64,000 bases of DNA from Bimuria novae-zelandiae CBS 107.79 (taxonomy: Eukaryota; Ascomycota; Dothideomycetes; Pleosporales; Didymosphaeriaceae), in contig ML976761.1 in NCBI GenBank assembly GCA_010015655.1, positions 1 through 64,000 of the forward strand, given 5' to 3'. The position numbers and the translations under genes were made by a program. Below, piece after piece: positions 44,804 through 54,855 of this stretch (position 1 is the first letter of the stretch; every line of letters begins with the position of its first letter). Under the pieces are notes generated by a model, which saw only the letters and a program-made list of their open reading frames with translations, made no database searches and had not been told where the DNA came from.

Positions 44804-46831
44804 GACTTCCTCGAAGCATTCCACAATGACCCCATAAAAGGATCCGTTCCTCATGCTCTCGTAGACTGCACTGTTCATGCTCCCCATGGTCTTATATTTC
44901 ACTCTGCTTCCCAGTCTAGTCCCGTCGTCTCTCTCGGCCTGGATAAAATAGTCGTTTCCGACAAAGGGGATCTCCAATTTCTTCCTCACAAAGGCATAAC
45001 ATCGTGCGCTTGCCTTCCCCAGAATCGGAGTCGCATCTGGCTTCGCGAGATAGCGCGTGCGTACGGTAGAGTAGGTCGCACACGCTTCGTGAACGCAGTC
45101 GGCATTCCATTGTTGTACGGCTTCCAATGAGCGTGAGTTCGCCGGCAGGTAGCGGAGGAAACTCGTCTGTAGATAATCAAGAGCAGAGGCAAAGCGGGCG
45201 CGCGAATCCAGATGCATGGTGGTGTGGATGCGGTCGGAAAGGCTAAGCCACAGATCATATGCTATTTCAGCTCCAGGTTCATCGATCGAGGGTGTTGTAG
45301 GATTTGTGCATTCGCTCAAGCAACGACGCGTGAGGAACTTGAACTTGGGTGCAAGTGCATATAGGAATTGCAAATGCAGTGCACGCAAGTCCAGCGCTTG
45401 ACATAATGCAACTATATGCGCGGCTGCAAGCTGGGTCAATACATCGAGCGCGGTGAGGGTATATCGTGTAGATATCAGGGATAGCGAATTGATGGCCTGG
45501 AAGCCCATCTCTGCAAATTGAACATGCGTGCCAACTGGGTTCCCCAAAAAGCCTAATTCGCTTTGGAGGGCTGCAACCAGGGTATCGGTGCTCTTGAAGA
45601 GTCCGGATTGGGAAGGCTCGTCGACCACAAGGTAGGGCGGTAGCCCCTTATTAGTGGTTGGATTGATGATTTCTGTACATTGCGCGAAGAGAATTTGCCC
45701 TATACTCTGACACACCTGGCGAATTTTCTCCGTTGCGGATGTTAGGGATTTGGCCATAAAGTTGCCTCCATGTATCATCTGACCTGACGATGGATCTATC
45801 AGCGGAGTATCGGTCGCAGAGTTGAGTTCAATTAGAATCTGAGAATGGGCAAGGCCCAAATCTTCAAGACAGGGACCCAACCACTGCGGAGATGTTCTGA
45901 CGGCATATCTGTCAGACCGCGCCATGAACTCATCTTTCGCTGACTCCCAGACAATAAGCTTAGAACCTTCAATAAAAGACCGCAAATTTGTCGCGCACTC
46001 AGTCTGACCTCCATGCGGGCGGACTTCAGATAGCATTGGGTGGAAGCACATGTCTGCGACACATAGAGCCTCTGCAGCCATGGCAGTGGCAACCTGCGCC
46101 GTTGCAGCAAGGCACATGGCCTCATGCACTGCTAGCGAGCCAATGCCTGCTGAAGCCGATGTCCCAACCAACAAAGCGAGGCCTTCTTTTGCGCGCATTT
46201 CGGTTGGCTCAATTTCGGCATAACTCAGTGCTTCATCGGCAGGCACTAGCCTTCGTCCACCTTGGATACGGTCTCCGATCCAGGCTTGAACTGAAGGTTT
46301 TCCAGCTAGAACGCTCCCGACGTACGAATGTGTAGCCATATCTCCTACGCCAGAGATAGAGCCTCGTAGGGGTACTCTTGGGACCACATCCATGTTCAGA
46401 AGCTGAGCAAGCTTTTTCAGCAAACTGGGGCGTATGCCAACACTAGGATACGCCAGCATGTTTGCACGGACAAGCATTTGAGCCCGGACCCATGATTCGG
46501 GCATGGTAGTGCTTTCCATAGGGTCGAGGAGTGGAATTGCTGAGGAGAATGCACGAGTGGCATGGGTTATGTCGAGGTCCGTGTCTCCAGATAGAATTCC
46601 GTAATGGCTGTCACGCACCATGGCCCTTTGGAAATGCTCAACTGCAGTCACTTTGATCGGAGCAGCACTGTCGTAACTCAAGGGCCTCCATGAACCTGAC
46701 ACAATCAGTAATTGGCTCTGTTCAACCTGAGGAATAATACTACCCGACATTGTTTCACCCTCGCGTAACTCGCCATACTTCATTTCTGTATGCCTCCGTA
46801 TCGTCTCCGCCGTCTCTTCGCTGATCGCCAC
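44801..46831 (-). CDS. Aromatic amino acid ammonia-lyase homologue (HAL/PAL family) lacking the MIO triad, 676 aa
   Basis: The overall fold is the phenylalanine/histidine ammonia-lyase family: PESWVRAQMLVRANML, VPRVPLRGSIS, RTSPQWLGP, HGGNFMA, LFAQCTEIINP, NKGLPPYL and GNPVGTHVQFAEM are all recognisable, in the correct order, and the length suits fungal PAL. However, the Ala-Ser-Gly that cyclises to the MIO cofactor in known enzymes is Gly-Val-Gly here (161-163, in GSISGVGD). The Asn of the NGT motif is Val (LVGT, 221-224). TDNP is TDTP (340-343), and the Asn of AEMxNQ is Phe. The Tyr-loop (YGVTTGFG in the family) reads YGILSGDTD. The frame is intact with no stops. It is probably a catalytically different or non-enzymatic relative. 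Last gene of the 39-47 kb island. Confidence 0.85.
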   Translation of the reverse strand: MAISEETAETIRRHTEMKYGELREGETMSGSIIPQVEQSQLLIVSGSWRPLSYDSAAPIKVTAVEHFQRAMVRDSHYGILSGDTDLDITHATRAFSSAIPLLDPMESTTMPESWVRAQMLVRANMLAYPSVGIRPSLLKKLAQLLNMDVVPRVPLRGSISGVGDMATHSYVGSVLAGKPSVQAWIGDRIQGGRRLVPADEALSYAEIEPTEMRAKEGLALLVGTSASAGIGSLAVHEAMCLAATAQVATAMAAEALCVADMCFHPMLSEVRPHGGQTECATNLRSFIEGSKLIVWESAKDEFMARSDRYAVRTSPQWLGPCLEDLGLAHSQILIELNSATDTPLIDPSSGQMIHGGNFMAKSLTSATEKIRQVCQSIGQILFAQCTEIINPTTNKGLPPYLVVDEPSQSGLFKSTDTLVAALQSELGFLGNPVGTHVQFAEMGFQAINSLSLISTRYTLTALDVLTQLAAAHIVALCQALDLRALHLQFLYALAPKFKFLTRRCLSECTNPTTPSIDEPGAEIAYDLWLSLSDRIHTTMHLDSRARFASALDYLQTSFLRYLPANSRSLEAVQQWNADCVHEACATYSTVRTRYLAKPDATPILGKASARCYAFVRKKLEIPFVGNDYFIQAERDDGTRLGSRVKYKTMGSMNSAVYESMRNGSFYGVIVECFEEV

Positions 46832-47770
46832 GCTCTGTCCGTATCTGATAGTTCTTAGTTGTCTTCAGGGTTGCTGCGTTTCTCATCGAACGGAAGGGAG
46901 CTTAGAGAAGTGTGAAGTCACGCTATTTCGTCACTGAGATATGCTTTTAAGAACCGAGACGTACCTAGAACAAACCACTACGCTTGCAACAGAGAGGCTT
47001 CGCCCGTCGATTATTATCTCTTCATCCTGCGAGCGGAGTTTCTCGTGTAGCTCGCGCCAGTGGGAAACGAGCAAGCGGCTGAATTCTCCAGCGGCCATTC
47101 CAAATTTCGAACTCTTCTCGCCTTCCCGCAGTTCAGTTGAAAGTGGTAGGCGCAGACGCGTCAGAGTAAAGACACGAACGACCGAAAGAATTGCAATAAT
47201 CGACAGCGGTGAGCTTCAAATGTTCTCTCACCGACCCAGGTCCCGGTTCGCGCGGTCACGATTCCTTCGTAGACCGCCGCCTCACTATGCACGATGACTG
47301 CGTGGAAGTTCGAGATCCTGTACCACCTAGGTATGCCGCTCTCCATGTGGTTGAATTATAAATGTCTGTGAAAGAAACCAATGAGGGAGTCCAATGGTGC
47401 AGGAATTTATTAACCGGTTTCTGCACTATCTAGATCCGGTTAGAGCTGACCCCCAGATCCTGCGCAATCAGTGGTCGGCCCAACACTGGGTTTACGCCAA
47501 AACAGATCGATCGCATTGCTATGTCGCTCTCCATGCATAAATAGAATGTTACAGTGATCCTTTTCTTCTTTTGAGAATACCGTAGCATGTCTAGGTACGC
47601 TAGCAGTGAAATCTCTGGATGCCCACGCTCGTCGGAGGAGGCGGCATAGAATATTCTCGTGGCCGGCAGCCCCTCGTGTAAACGTGAAAGTGGGCCACAA
47701 GGATTCTAATTAATCGGTGGTGTGTTACCCCAGGATGATTAATACAATAGCCAACTTTCCGGGGTAGCCG
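46832..47770. other. Intergenic region upstream of the lyase homologue
   Basis: Probably contains its promoter. Frames at 46941-47297 (plus) and 47440-47700 (minus) have no recognisable features and I do not call them. It ends at the Mutator-like element. Confidence 0.4.
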
Positions 47771-47781
47771 CATGGAGCTGC
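47771..47781. repeat. Target-site duplication, left copy (11 bp)
   Basis: catggagctgc, identical to 56893-56903 on the other side of the Mutator-like element. Confidence 0.8.
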
Positions 47782-47907
47782 AGGATACAGGCCAGCCGAC
47801 TGGTCAAAAAGCCAAGCCGACTGGTGGGGTCCAAGCGCCCTTGTGCCAAGCAGTCGGCTTGGCCTAGCAACCTAAGTAATAGGTTAGCTAAGCTTAACTA
47901 ATAAAAA
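47782..47907 (+). repeat. Left terminal inverted repeat of the Mutator-like element
   Basis: Starts aggatacagg. It contains a 12-bp perfect inverted pair, ccaagccgactg and cagtcggcttgg, separated by about 27 nt, so the repeat can itself fold into a hairpin. The motif agccgactggt occurs twice. Confidence 0.8.
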
Positions 47908-48302
47908 TATTTTACTTTTTATTACACAACTTACACCTACTTCTCTATATAAAAAACCTACTATAATAATATTTATTATAAATAAATTTATTTTACTAAA
48001 TATTAAAGACGCTTCTCTATAGTAAGTTAGCCAGGAAATTAAAAAGTTTAATATAGTTATATTAGAGGAAGAGGTAAATTAAAATATATATATTATTAAT
48101 ATATTATAAATATATTTATAATACATAAAAATTTATTTTAGAGCTAATTCTACTTACTACTGCATAATTTAGATCTTTAATTATTACAGATCTTAAATTT
48201 ACACTAAAATTACCTAAATATTTAACTACTTATAAAAATAGAGATATATATTATGTTAATACTATAAAAGTTACGGATATTAAGCACGCCTTAGTAAGTA
48301 TA

Positions 48303-50181
48303 ACGTACATGCATAGCGAGTGGCCGGGCATAGCGAGTGGCCGGGCATAGCGAGTGGCCGAAAATGCCAAGACCCTATCAAAACGTTCTACTACAACGCG
48401 ATGTCTTAACAACGTAATAAACTACCTAAATTAAAAGAGGCTAGATTATAGCTTGCGCTTTAAGCTATTAAAGGAGACGCGCTACTCTTAATTTTACGCG
48501 CTATAGCAGTCTATAGTGTTACTAAAAGAACACTATAATAAAGACGCGCTAGAACTACCTTTTAACGCGACTACGTACCTAACTTAATAAGACTTACTAT
48601 AAGAGAGGAGCAGGCGATTATATAGCATATACTTAATCTAGATACGCGAGGGTTTCTGCCCTGGCTTGCTACTATAAAAGATATAGCTAATTCTTTACTA
48701 GCTGCACGCCATAACGAGCTAGTTAGTTAAAGGTAGCCTTATTACTTTATTAAGCGCTAGCTAGAGCTCTAAGTTAAGTTTAATTAAAAGTACGACTATA
48801 AGAGAGCCCTCTGTGAGGATCCTAAGGTTGTACAGGGCTGGTTCCGGCTTGTAGAGAATACTAAAGCCAAGTATGGTATCCTGGATGAAGATACCTATAA
48901 CTTTAATAAGACTAGCTTTATAATAGGCATAATATTAATAGGAGTAGTTACTATAGGCTCTAAGCGTCGAGGCAAGCTAAAGAGCGTGTAGTAGGGTAAT
49001 TAAAAGTAGATAATAGCTATTTATAGCATTAACATGACAGGGTGGGCGATCCCACCCTTCCTTATCTTTTAGGGCAAGCACCACCTCTCTGTCTGGTACT
49101 AAGAGAAGGATCTACCTCGCGACTGGGTTCTCGTAGTCTCTGAGAATGGCTGGACAAATAACGAGCTTAGTCTATAGTGGCTAAAGCACTTTAACGCGCA
49201 TATAAAAGAGCGTACTATTAGTAGCTATTAGTTACTTATTATTAATAGCTACGAAAGCTATAACTTGCTCGAATTTTAGTAATACTGCAAGGATAGGAAG
49301 ATTATTACTCTTTATATGCCTCTACATTCGTCGCACCTCCTGCAGCCACTAGATGTAGGGTGTTTCTCGCTATTAAAGAAGGCATATAGGCGCCAAGCCG
49401 AGGATCTAATGCGCAACTATATTACGTATATTACTAAAATTAAGTTCCTACCTTGTTTTATTGCCGCTTTTAAGGCTATAATAACTTAAAGTAATATTTA
49501 AGGAGGCTTTTAAGGCGCTAGCCTTATTCCCCTTAACTTAAAAGTAATAATATTAAAGCTTAACGTTCGTCTGCGTACGCCTTCGCCTTCTACTATACGC
49601 GATAGTACGTGGCAGTCGCAGACGCCTAGCAACACCCTAGAATTAGGGTCACAATCGACGCTGGTGAAGGAGAGGATTTAGAGGCACCTAGATAGCTCCC
49701 TAACAAGTATAGTTAAGGCGGTTAAAAAGCTCGTGAAAGGCGCTAAGCTAATAGCGTATTTTTTAGTATTAATAATAAAGCGTAACGCTAAGCTTTAAGC
49801 TGCTAATAAGGCTGCTACACGACGTAAATTATATAAGAGAAAGTAACTATAGCAGGAAGGGGTCCTTATAACTACTAATAGCTAGTAACTAGCTACCCTA
49901 AAGGACTTTACGGCGCGTAGTAATAAAAAGAAGGCGAAGAAGAGGGTGCGCGCTAATAGAGGCAAATTAACTTAATAGCGCTGTGGACGCTGCGGCGAGG
50001 CTGGGCATAATTCGCGCACGTGTAAAAAAGAAGTAGAAGTAGATTCTGAGTAGATTGGCCTACTACAATTTCTTATTACTATTTGTGTGCGTTCTGTACT
50101 ATTGTGTAGAGTGTAGATTTTGATGGGGTCTTGGCATTTTCGGCCACTCGCTATGCCCGGCCACTCGCTATGCATGTACGT
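48303..50181 (+). mobile_element. Transposon D: pogo-like transposon with zinc-knuckle transposase, RIP-mutated, 1.9 kb
   Basis: Inverted repeats start acgtacat and contain the 17-mer gcatagcgagtggccgg: three copies at the left end (48311-48360) and two at the right end (50130-50174). They are followed inside by aaaatgccaagaccc. TA duplications are at 48301-48302 and 50182-50183. Same family as transposon E; nested in the Mutator-like element. Confidence 0.9.
48401..50053 (+). pseudogene. Transposase relic of transposon D, with CCHC zinc knuckle
   Basis: Readable pieces in transposase order: KLPKLKEARL near the start; YNFNKTSFIIGII (first catalytic Asp region; the family YNFDETGF, with the Asp itself now Asn); and MPLHSSHLLQPLDVGCFSLLKKAYRRQ. 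At 49982-50023 a perfect CX2CX4HX4C zinc knuckle (CGRCGEAGHNSRTC) precedes the stop at 50051-50053. Many TAA/TAG codons interrupt the frame, as expected after RIP. Confidence 0.8.
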
Positions 50182-50183
50182 TA

Positions 50184-50865
50184 TATAATTATGTTACTAA
50201 TATATTTAAAACGTATTCTAATTATAGTTTAGGTGTAATATAGCTAGAGCTAAATCTATAGCCCTATAATAGTAACCTCGCCTTTCTTAAATTATGCTAA
50301 AGGAAAGAAATAGAAGATGCGTTATAATAGGGTTCTTTATTATAAATATTTTTATAACACATTACGAGCGCTATTACACTTAATTATAATTAAATAAATA
50401 TAGGCTTTAATCTAAGACCTCCGTGAGAATATTACTAGCTCTAACCTAGATCTAATTTAACGAGATATAAACGCGTTTGTGACGTGTTTAATATATATTA
50501 TAAAGATACTAACTATTAAATATAGCTTATTCTAAAGCCTAAAAAAGGGTTTAGTAAGGTATTGTATATGTATCTTAGTATGCGACATGCTAATTAGAAT
50601 TACGTTTAATAAAATAAATAGTAAGTAAATAATATAACTTATAGCACGTTCTTAACGAATTCTAAATACGTTAGGATTTAAATAGGCAGGTATAATACTA
50701 CCTATGCTGCCAGAACTACGCTGTATAACATATGACCCCTTATTTACTAAAACTATTATTAGCTATTACAAGATATAACATTTCTTATTTATAGGAATTA
50801 CTATCTTCTAGTAATAAAATAAACAGTACTAATACTAGTTGCTATATTATTAAATAGCAAAGCTA
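50184..50865. other. AT-rich interior of the Mutator-like element
   Basis: Very AT-rich, with stops in all frames. Consistent with RIP-mutated host-element DNA; no protein text could be recovered. Confidence 0.5.
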
Positions 50866-50867
50866 TA

Positions 50868-52484
50868 GCACCACCCCCTGCACTAATTCGTGGGACACTT
50901 TCTGATGAGTCAGCACCCCGCACTCAACACCAAATCTCGCCATCGTCGACGTCCATAACACCATGAAATTACGTTTAAATAAGACGATTGATAGCTCGTT
51001 AGAAAGGCCTCGTACGCCTGTACAAGATACCGTCCTCAAAGAGCCTGATACAGAGGAGCGTTCACGATTTTTTGAGGCTATACAGCATAACAACAATATT
51101 ACCCCTTTCCGCGATATCTGTGCCCAGCATGGCATAGGAAAGTCTACAGGCTATCGCTGGATGAAGGAGTTTAAGAAATACAACGATTGTCGACGCGTAC
51201 GCAAGCGTAAGAGCCAGGAAAAACATACAAAGCTTGGGCATCCATGGCGTGTAGATGAGTCGACGCTCAGAGCTTTGATGGACGACGCCACAAACCCCGT
51301 CAGAGACAAGCCCTTAGGCGTACAGATCCGTACGAACGATATACCACTTACCAAGCGTGCCTTAGAGCACAATCTCCGTACAAGGATCCATGCTGGCGTC
51401 TATAAACAAGCCTACACAAAGAAGGAGATTTCACTCGACAACAAGTATCTCCGCGTTGACTACGGCTACGCCAATTAATGGCAGCCTATCTTTGGCTTCT
51501 GGGATGCCATTTACTGGACCGACGAGGCTCATTTCAATCCAGAGGAGGACTTTCAGAAGCCTAACATCCTACGCTACGAGGGAGAGCGCCTTAAGACAAA
51601 TAATATAGGCGTACGGAAGCCCGTGAAGAGCTCTCCTTTAACGTTACACATATACGCCACTGTAAACTGGTACTACAAAGGCCCTCTCGGCTTTTACAAC
51701 GACGATGTTAATATGTTAACGCTGCCAAAGCCTCCGCAGAGGCCTCGTAAGTATAAGTACGAGACCTGGCAGAAATATAAGGAGAGGCTTACTGAGTGGG
51801 AGCTTAAATGCCCTCCAGCTATTAAGGGAGACGTCGGCGGCCATCATATGACTCAAGAGTACTACACAGAGCACATATTGCCGTCGTACATAGACGCTGT
51901 ACAACAGGCTCGTATAGGTGCTACAATAGAGCAGCGGGAGTGGCTCCTACAGGAGGATAACGACCCATCTCATGGCACAAAGTCCTTTAACAACGTCTCT
52001 AGAAAGCTTAAGGATGTGAATTGGATCTGTACACTACTCCATCCAGGCCAGTCGCCGGATCTTAATCCACAAGAAGGCGTATGGCTTATCCTCAAGCAAC
52101 GCGTAAAAAGACGTCTTAACAGTCCCCTGCCGCCTGAGACTATATGGGATGGCACAAAGCAGCATCTTAAGGAGACCCTCGTACAAGAATGGGCTATGAT
52201 TACGCTCACAGAAATACGTAGGTTGATATCTGAGATGCCATCTCGGTGCAAGCAACTAGCGACCAACGGCGGTGAGGCTATTCGCTCAGAACACTGGTAA
52301 ATCACAAAAAAAAATTGTACAAGATTCTTACGCATATACAAATTACAATATAAACTAAAATCTGCGCTTTATTCTGATGTATGTGGCTGGTCGCAGCGCT
52401 GAATAAATCGTGGTGTTAAGACTAATGGCCGGTGCTGCTTACCTCAGCGCGGAGTGTCCCAAGAATTAGTGCAGGGGGTGGTGA
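50868..52484 (+). mobile_element. Transposon F: Tc1/mariner-like transposon, nearly unmutated, 1.6 kb
   Basis: Inverted repeats of 31 bp with one mismatch lie at 50869-50899 and 52453-52483 (caccaccccctgcactaattc...). They are flanked by TA (50866-50867, 52485-52486) with one non-matching base at each junction. GC content is normal and codon structure kept, in sharp contrast with the flanking AT-rich DNA, so it entered after most of the RIP damage around it (inference). Confidence 0.9.
50963..52300 (+). pseudogene. Tc1-like DDE transposase of transposon F, one nonsense codon in 445
   Basis: One frame of 446 codons is interrupted only by a TAA at 51476-51478, followed directly by WQPIFGFWDAIYWTDEAHF. 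The N-terminal helix-turn-helix reads FRDICAQHGIGKSTGYRWMKEF. Catalytic acidic residues lie in YWTDEAHF, LLQEDNDPSHG and QSPDLNPQEGVW, the Tc1/mariner pattern. Spacing between the second and third acid is about 37-39 residues by my count. A change of Gln (CAA) to TAA would explain the stop and fits RIP, but one C-to-T change also fits ordinary mutation. Apart from it the protein looks complete. Confidence 0.85.
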
Positions 52485-52486
52485 TA

Positions 52487-54853
52487 GGAAGAAGACTTAT
52501 TATATGCTCTTTAATATTTTCTTAACGTTTTCTTAACATCTTCCTGTCACGAAGCGTGGGTCGAGAGCTGACGATAGCCATGGACAGCACTCAACAGCGC
52601 ATGACAGCACGCGACAGCGCTAGACGGCGCATGACAGCGCGTAACAGCGCAAGACAGGGCTCGACTAGCACTGTCAGGGTTCTCATCCTATTTGTCCCCC
52701 TCGCCCTAGCCCTTCTTTCCTCCCTAAGGGATCGCCTTAGTACTGTTGATAGATTGAGTGACCCGCAGTCGGGGCCATTTTTTACACTTTCTAATATATC
52801 CTTAATGTATTTTAATGCGTTCCTAACGTATTAGATAGGCGTTAATTATCTATAAGGAGCTAAAAAACTTATTATTACACCCTATAACGTTATTTTCTAT
52901 ATATTTATTCTAGAAAACCATATTACTATACTATACGTTCTTCTAACTCTATTTAGAGAGCATTCACATCCACCACTACTACTAAATAAGCTACTAAAGT
53001 CTATTATTTAAGAGATAGTAAAGCTAGTAAATTACGCAAGAAATCCTAGGCTAATAACTAGTAAAACTCTTTATAACAGGTTTAGATTATATTCCTAATT
53101 TTATTATAATCTTATTCCTTTGCAGTTCTTTACTAGAATAATACTACTATTGGAATAATATAAGGACTCTCTCTAACCTTTATATATCCTTGAATAATCT
53201 TAATCAAATATTACCTATTATACGTAAGCAACAGATTATGTATTAGCTAAAGGGAAAGGATTTTGTAGGTGTAGTATTTAAGTATAAGCAAAGGCATAAG
53301 AACGCGATAGATATAGATATTATTACTTTAGAACATGTTATAAACTACTTACTAACCTATTTTAGGGTTACATTTAAGGCATATATAATAACTCTTTAAA
53401 AGTTTAAATTATTTGCTTTATAAAAGGATAAGCTAAAATTCTTATATAATAAGAGACTTTCGAAGTTAATGCTTCCTTTAAGAGGATTAAACAACGTAAC
53501 CTTAATAAGATAATTATTAGAAAGTTTTTAAGGTAGTATAGAAAAAGAAATTATTTTATCTTATCTTTCTTAACTTATTAATAATATATTTTTAATATAT
53601 CCTAGTTATTACACTTGCTCGAGTATATCTTAAAAACTAAGATAAGAAAAGCTACTTTAAGGCATTTTAAAGACTTTTTAATTATATTATAAAAGTCTTA
53701 GGCTAAAGGCTATCTTAGTCTTATATTTCTCCTAGTTAGGATTACAGTTTCACGGCGATTACCCTTAATATGTATAGCGGTTAATTCCTAGGTAAGTAAT
53801 AGCACTTAACGTATTTATAACATACTCTAAATGTATTGTGAAAGGGTTTAGAAAATACCTATAATTAATTAACCTATAAGTTTAATCACCTGTATAGTAT
53901 ATATAAAGAATAGTAATATTCTGCCTTATCTACTTCTTTAGAAGTATAAATACGCTTATAGCTAGAAATTATAAGCTTTAAATATAAATAAAGTTAAACT
54001 AACTATAATTACCTTTATTAATTACTAATTAGTAAGTAACTAATTTTAAATATATACAGAATATCTTATTAATGTGTTCTAGACCGTGAAAATAGCCCTA
54101 TTAAAGAGTAGGCAAGATATAAGCGTTATCTACTTATTATTAGAGGGATTAATAAAATATATTTATTTATAAAACCTAAAGTATTTTTAGTTCTAGGCTA
54201 TTATATAAATACTGTTAAGCAAATTATAAATAAGTTAAATATTATAAGTAAGAAGCTAAATTTTTTAGCAGAAATCTTAAAGTAAAATATTTTTAACTTA
54301 TCCTTAACATGTTGCTAATATAATTATAGTAGAGAAAAACTTAACTAATAGGATATTAAGTAGTTTAATACTTAGCAAGGCTTTAGAATATTTTATATTT
54401 AAAGGGATATATCTTTTAAGGCTTTATTTTAGTAGTTTTATGCTCGTAAGAGTATATATTATTTATAAAATACGTTTTAAACACGTAAAGAATAGGTTTA
54501 ATAGAATTTTAAAACAGCGACGCGTCTAAACTCTTATAGAACTATAAGAAGCTATAACTAGTCTAGATATAGTCTTGCATAGAGCATCTTCAAGAGGTAT
54601 TGTACGACGTAGGAGCTTACGGCATAGCTCACGAGCTAGTTCTTCTTCAAGATCGAGTTTAGAAAGACCACATATAAGGTAAGAACAACACCTTGAGAAC
54701 ACCTCCATAATAAGATACTAACACGTTGTAGCATAGTGAAGCGCATGTCCTAGCAAGAGATAGAGGAGCGAAGGCAGCAAATTAAACTAGAAATACTTAA
54801 AACTTAGCTTAAAGCGTAGTAGCAGGCTATTAAGAAAAAAAAACTAAATTTAC
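52487..54853. other. Interior of the Mutator-like element with one GC-richer patch
   Basis: About 52545-52780 is GC-richer and contains many imperfect copies of a gacagcgc-type motif; a 92-codon frame across it (52556-52834) is probably not a gene. From 52800 to 54850 the sequence is extremely AT-rich, with stops in all frames and no readable protein. Confidence 0.45.
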
Positions 54854-54855
54854 TA

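Noticed and set aside
46941..47297. 118-codon plus-strand Ser/Arg-rich frame upstream of the lyase homologue
   Set aside because: Low-complexity translation without motif; more likely promoter/5' UTR DNA.
48311..48360. Three regularly spaced 17-bp repeats, superficially CRISPR-like
   Set aside because: They are the subterminal repeats of transposon D and recur inverted at its other end; there are no spacers.
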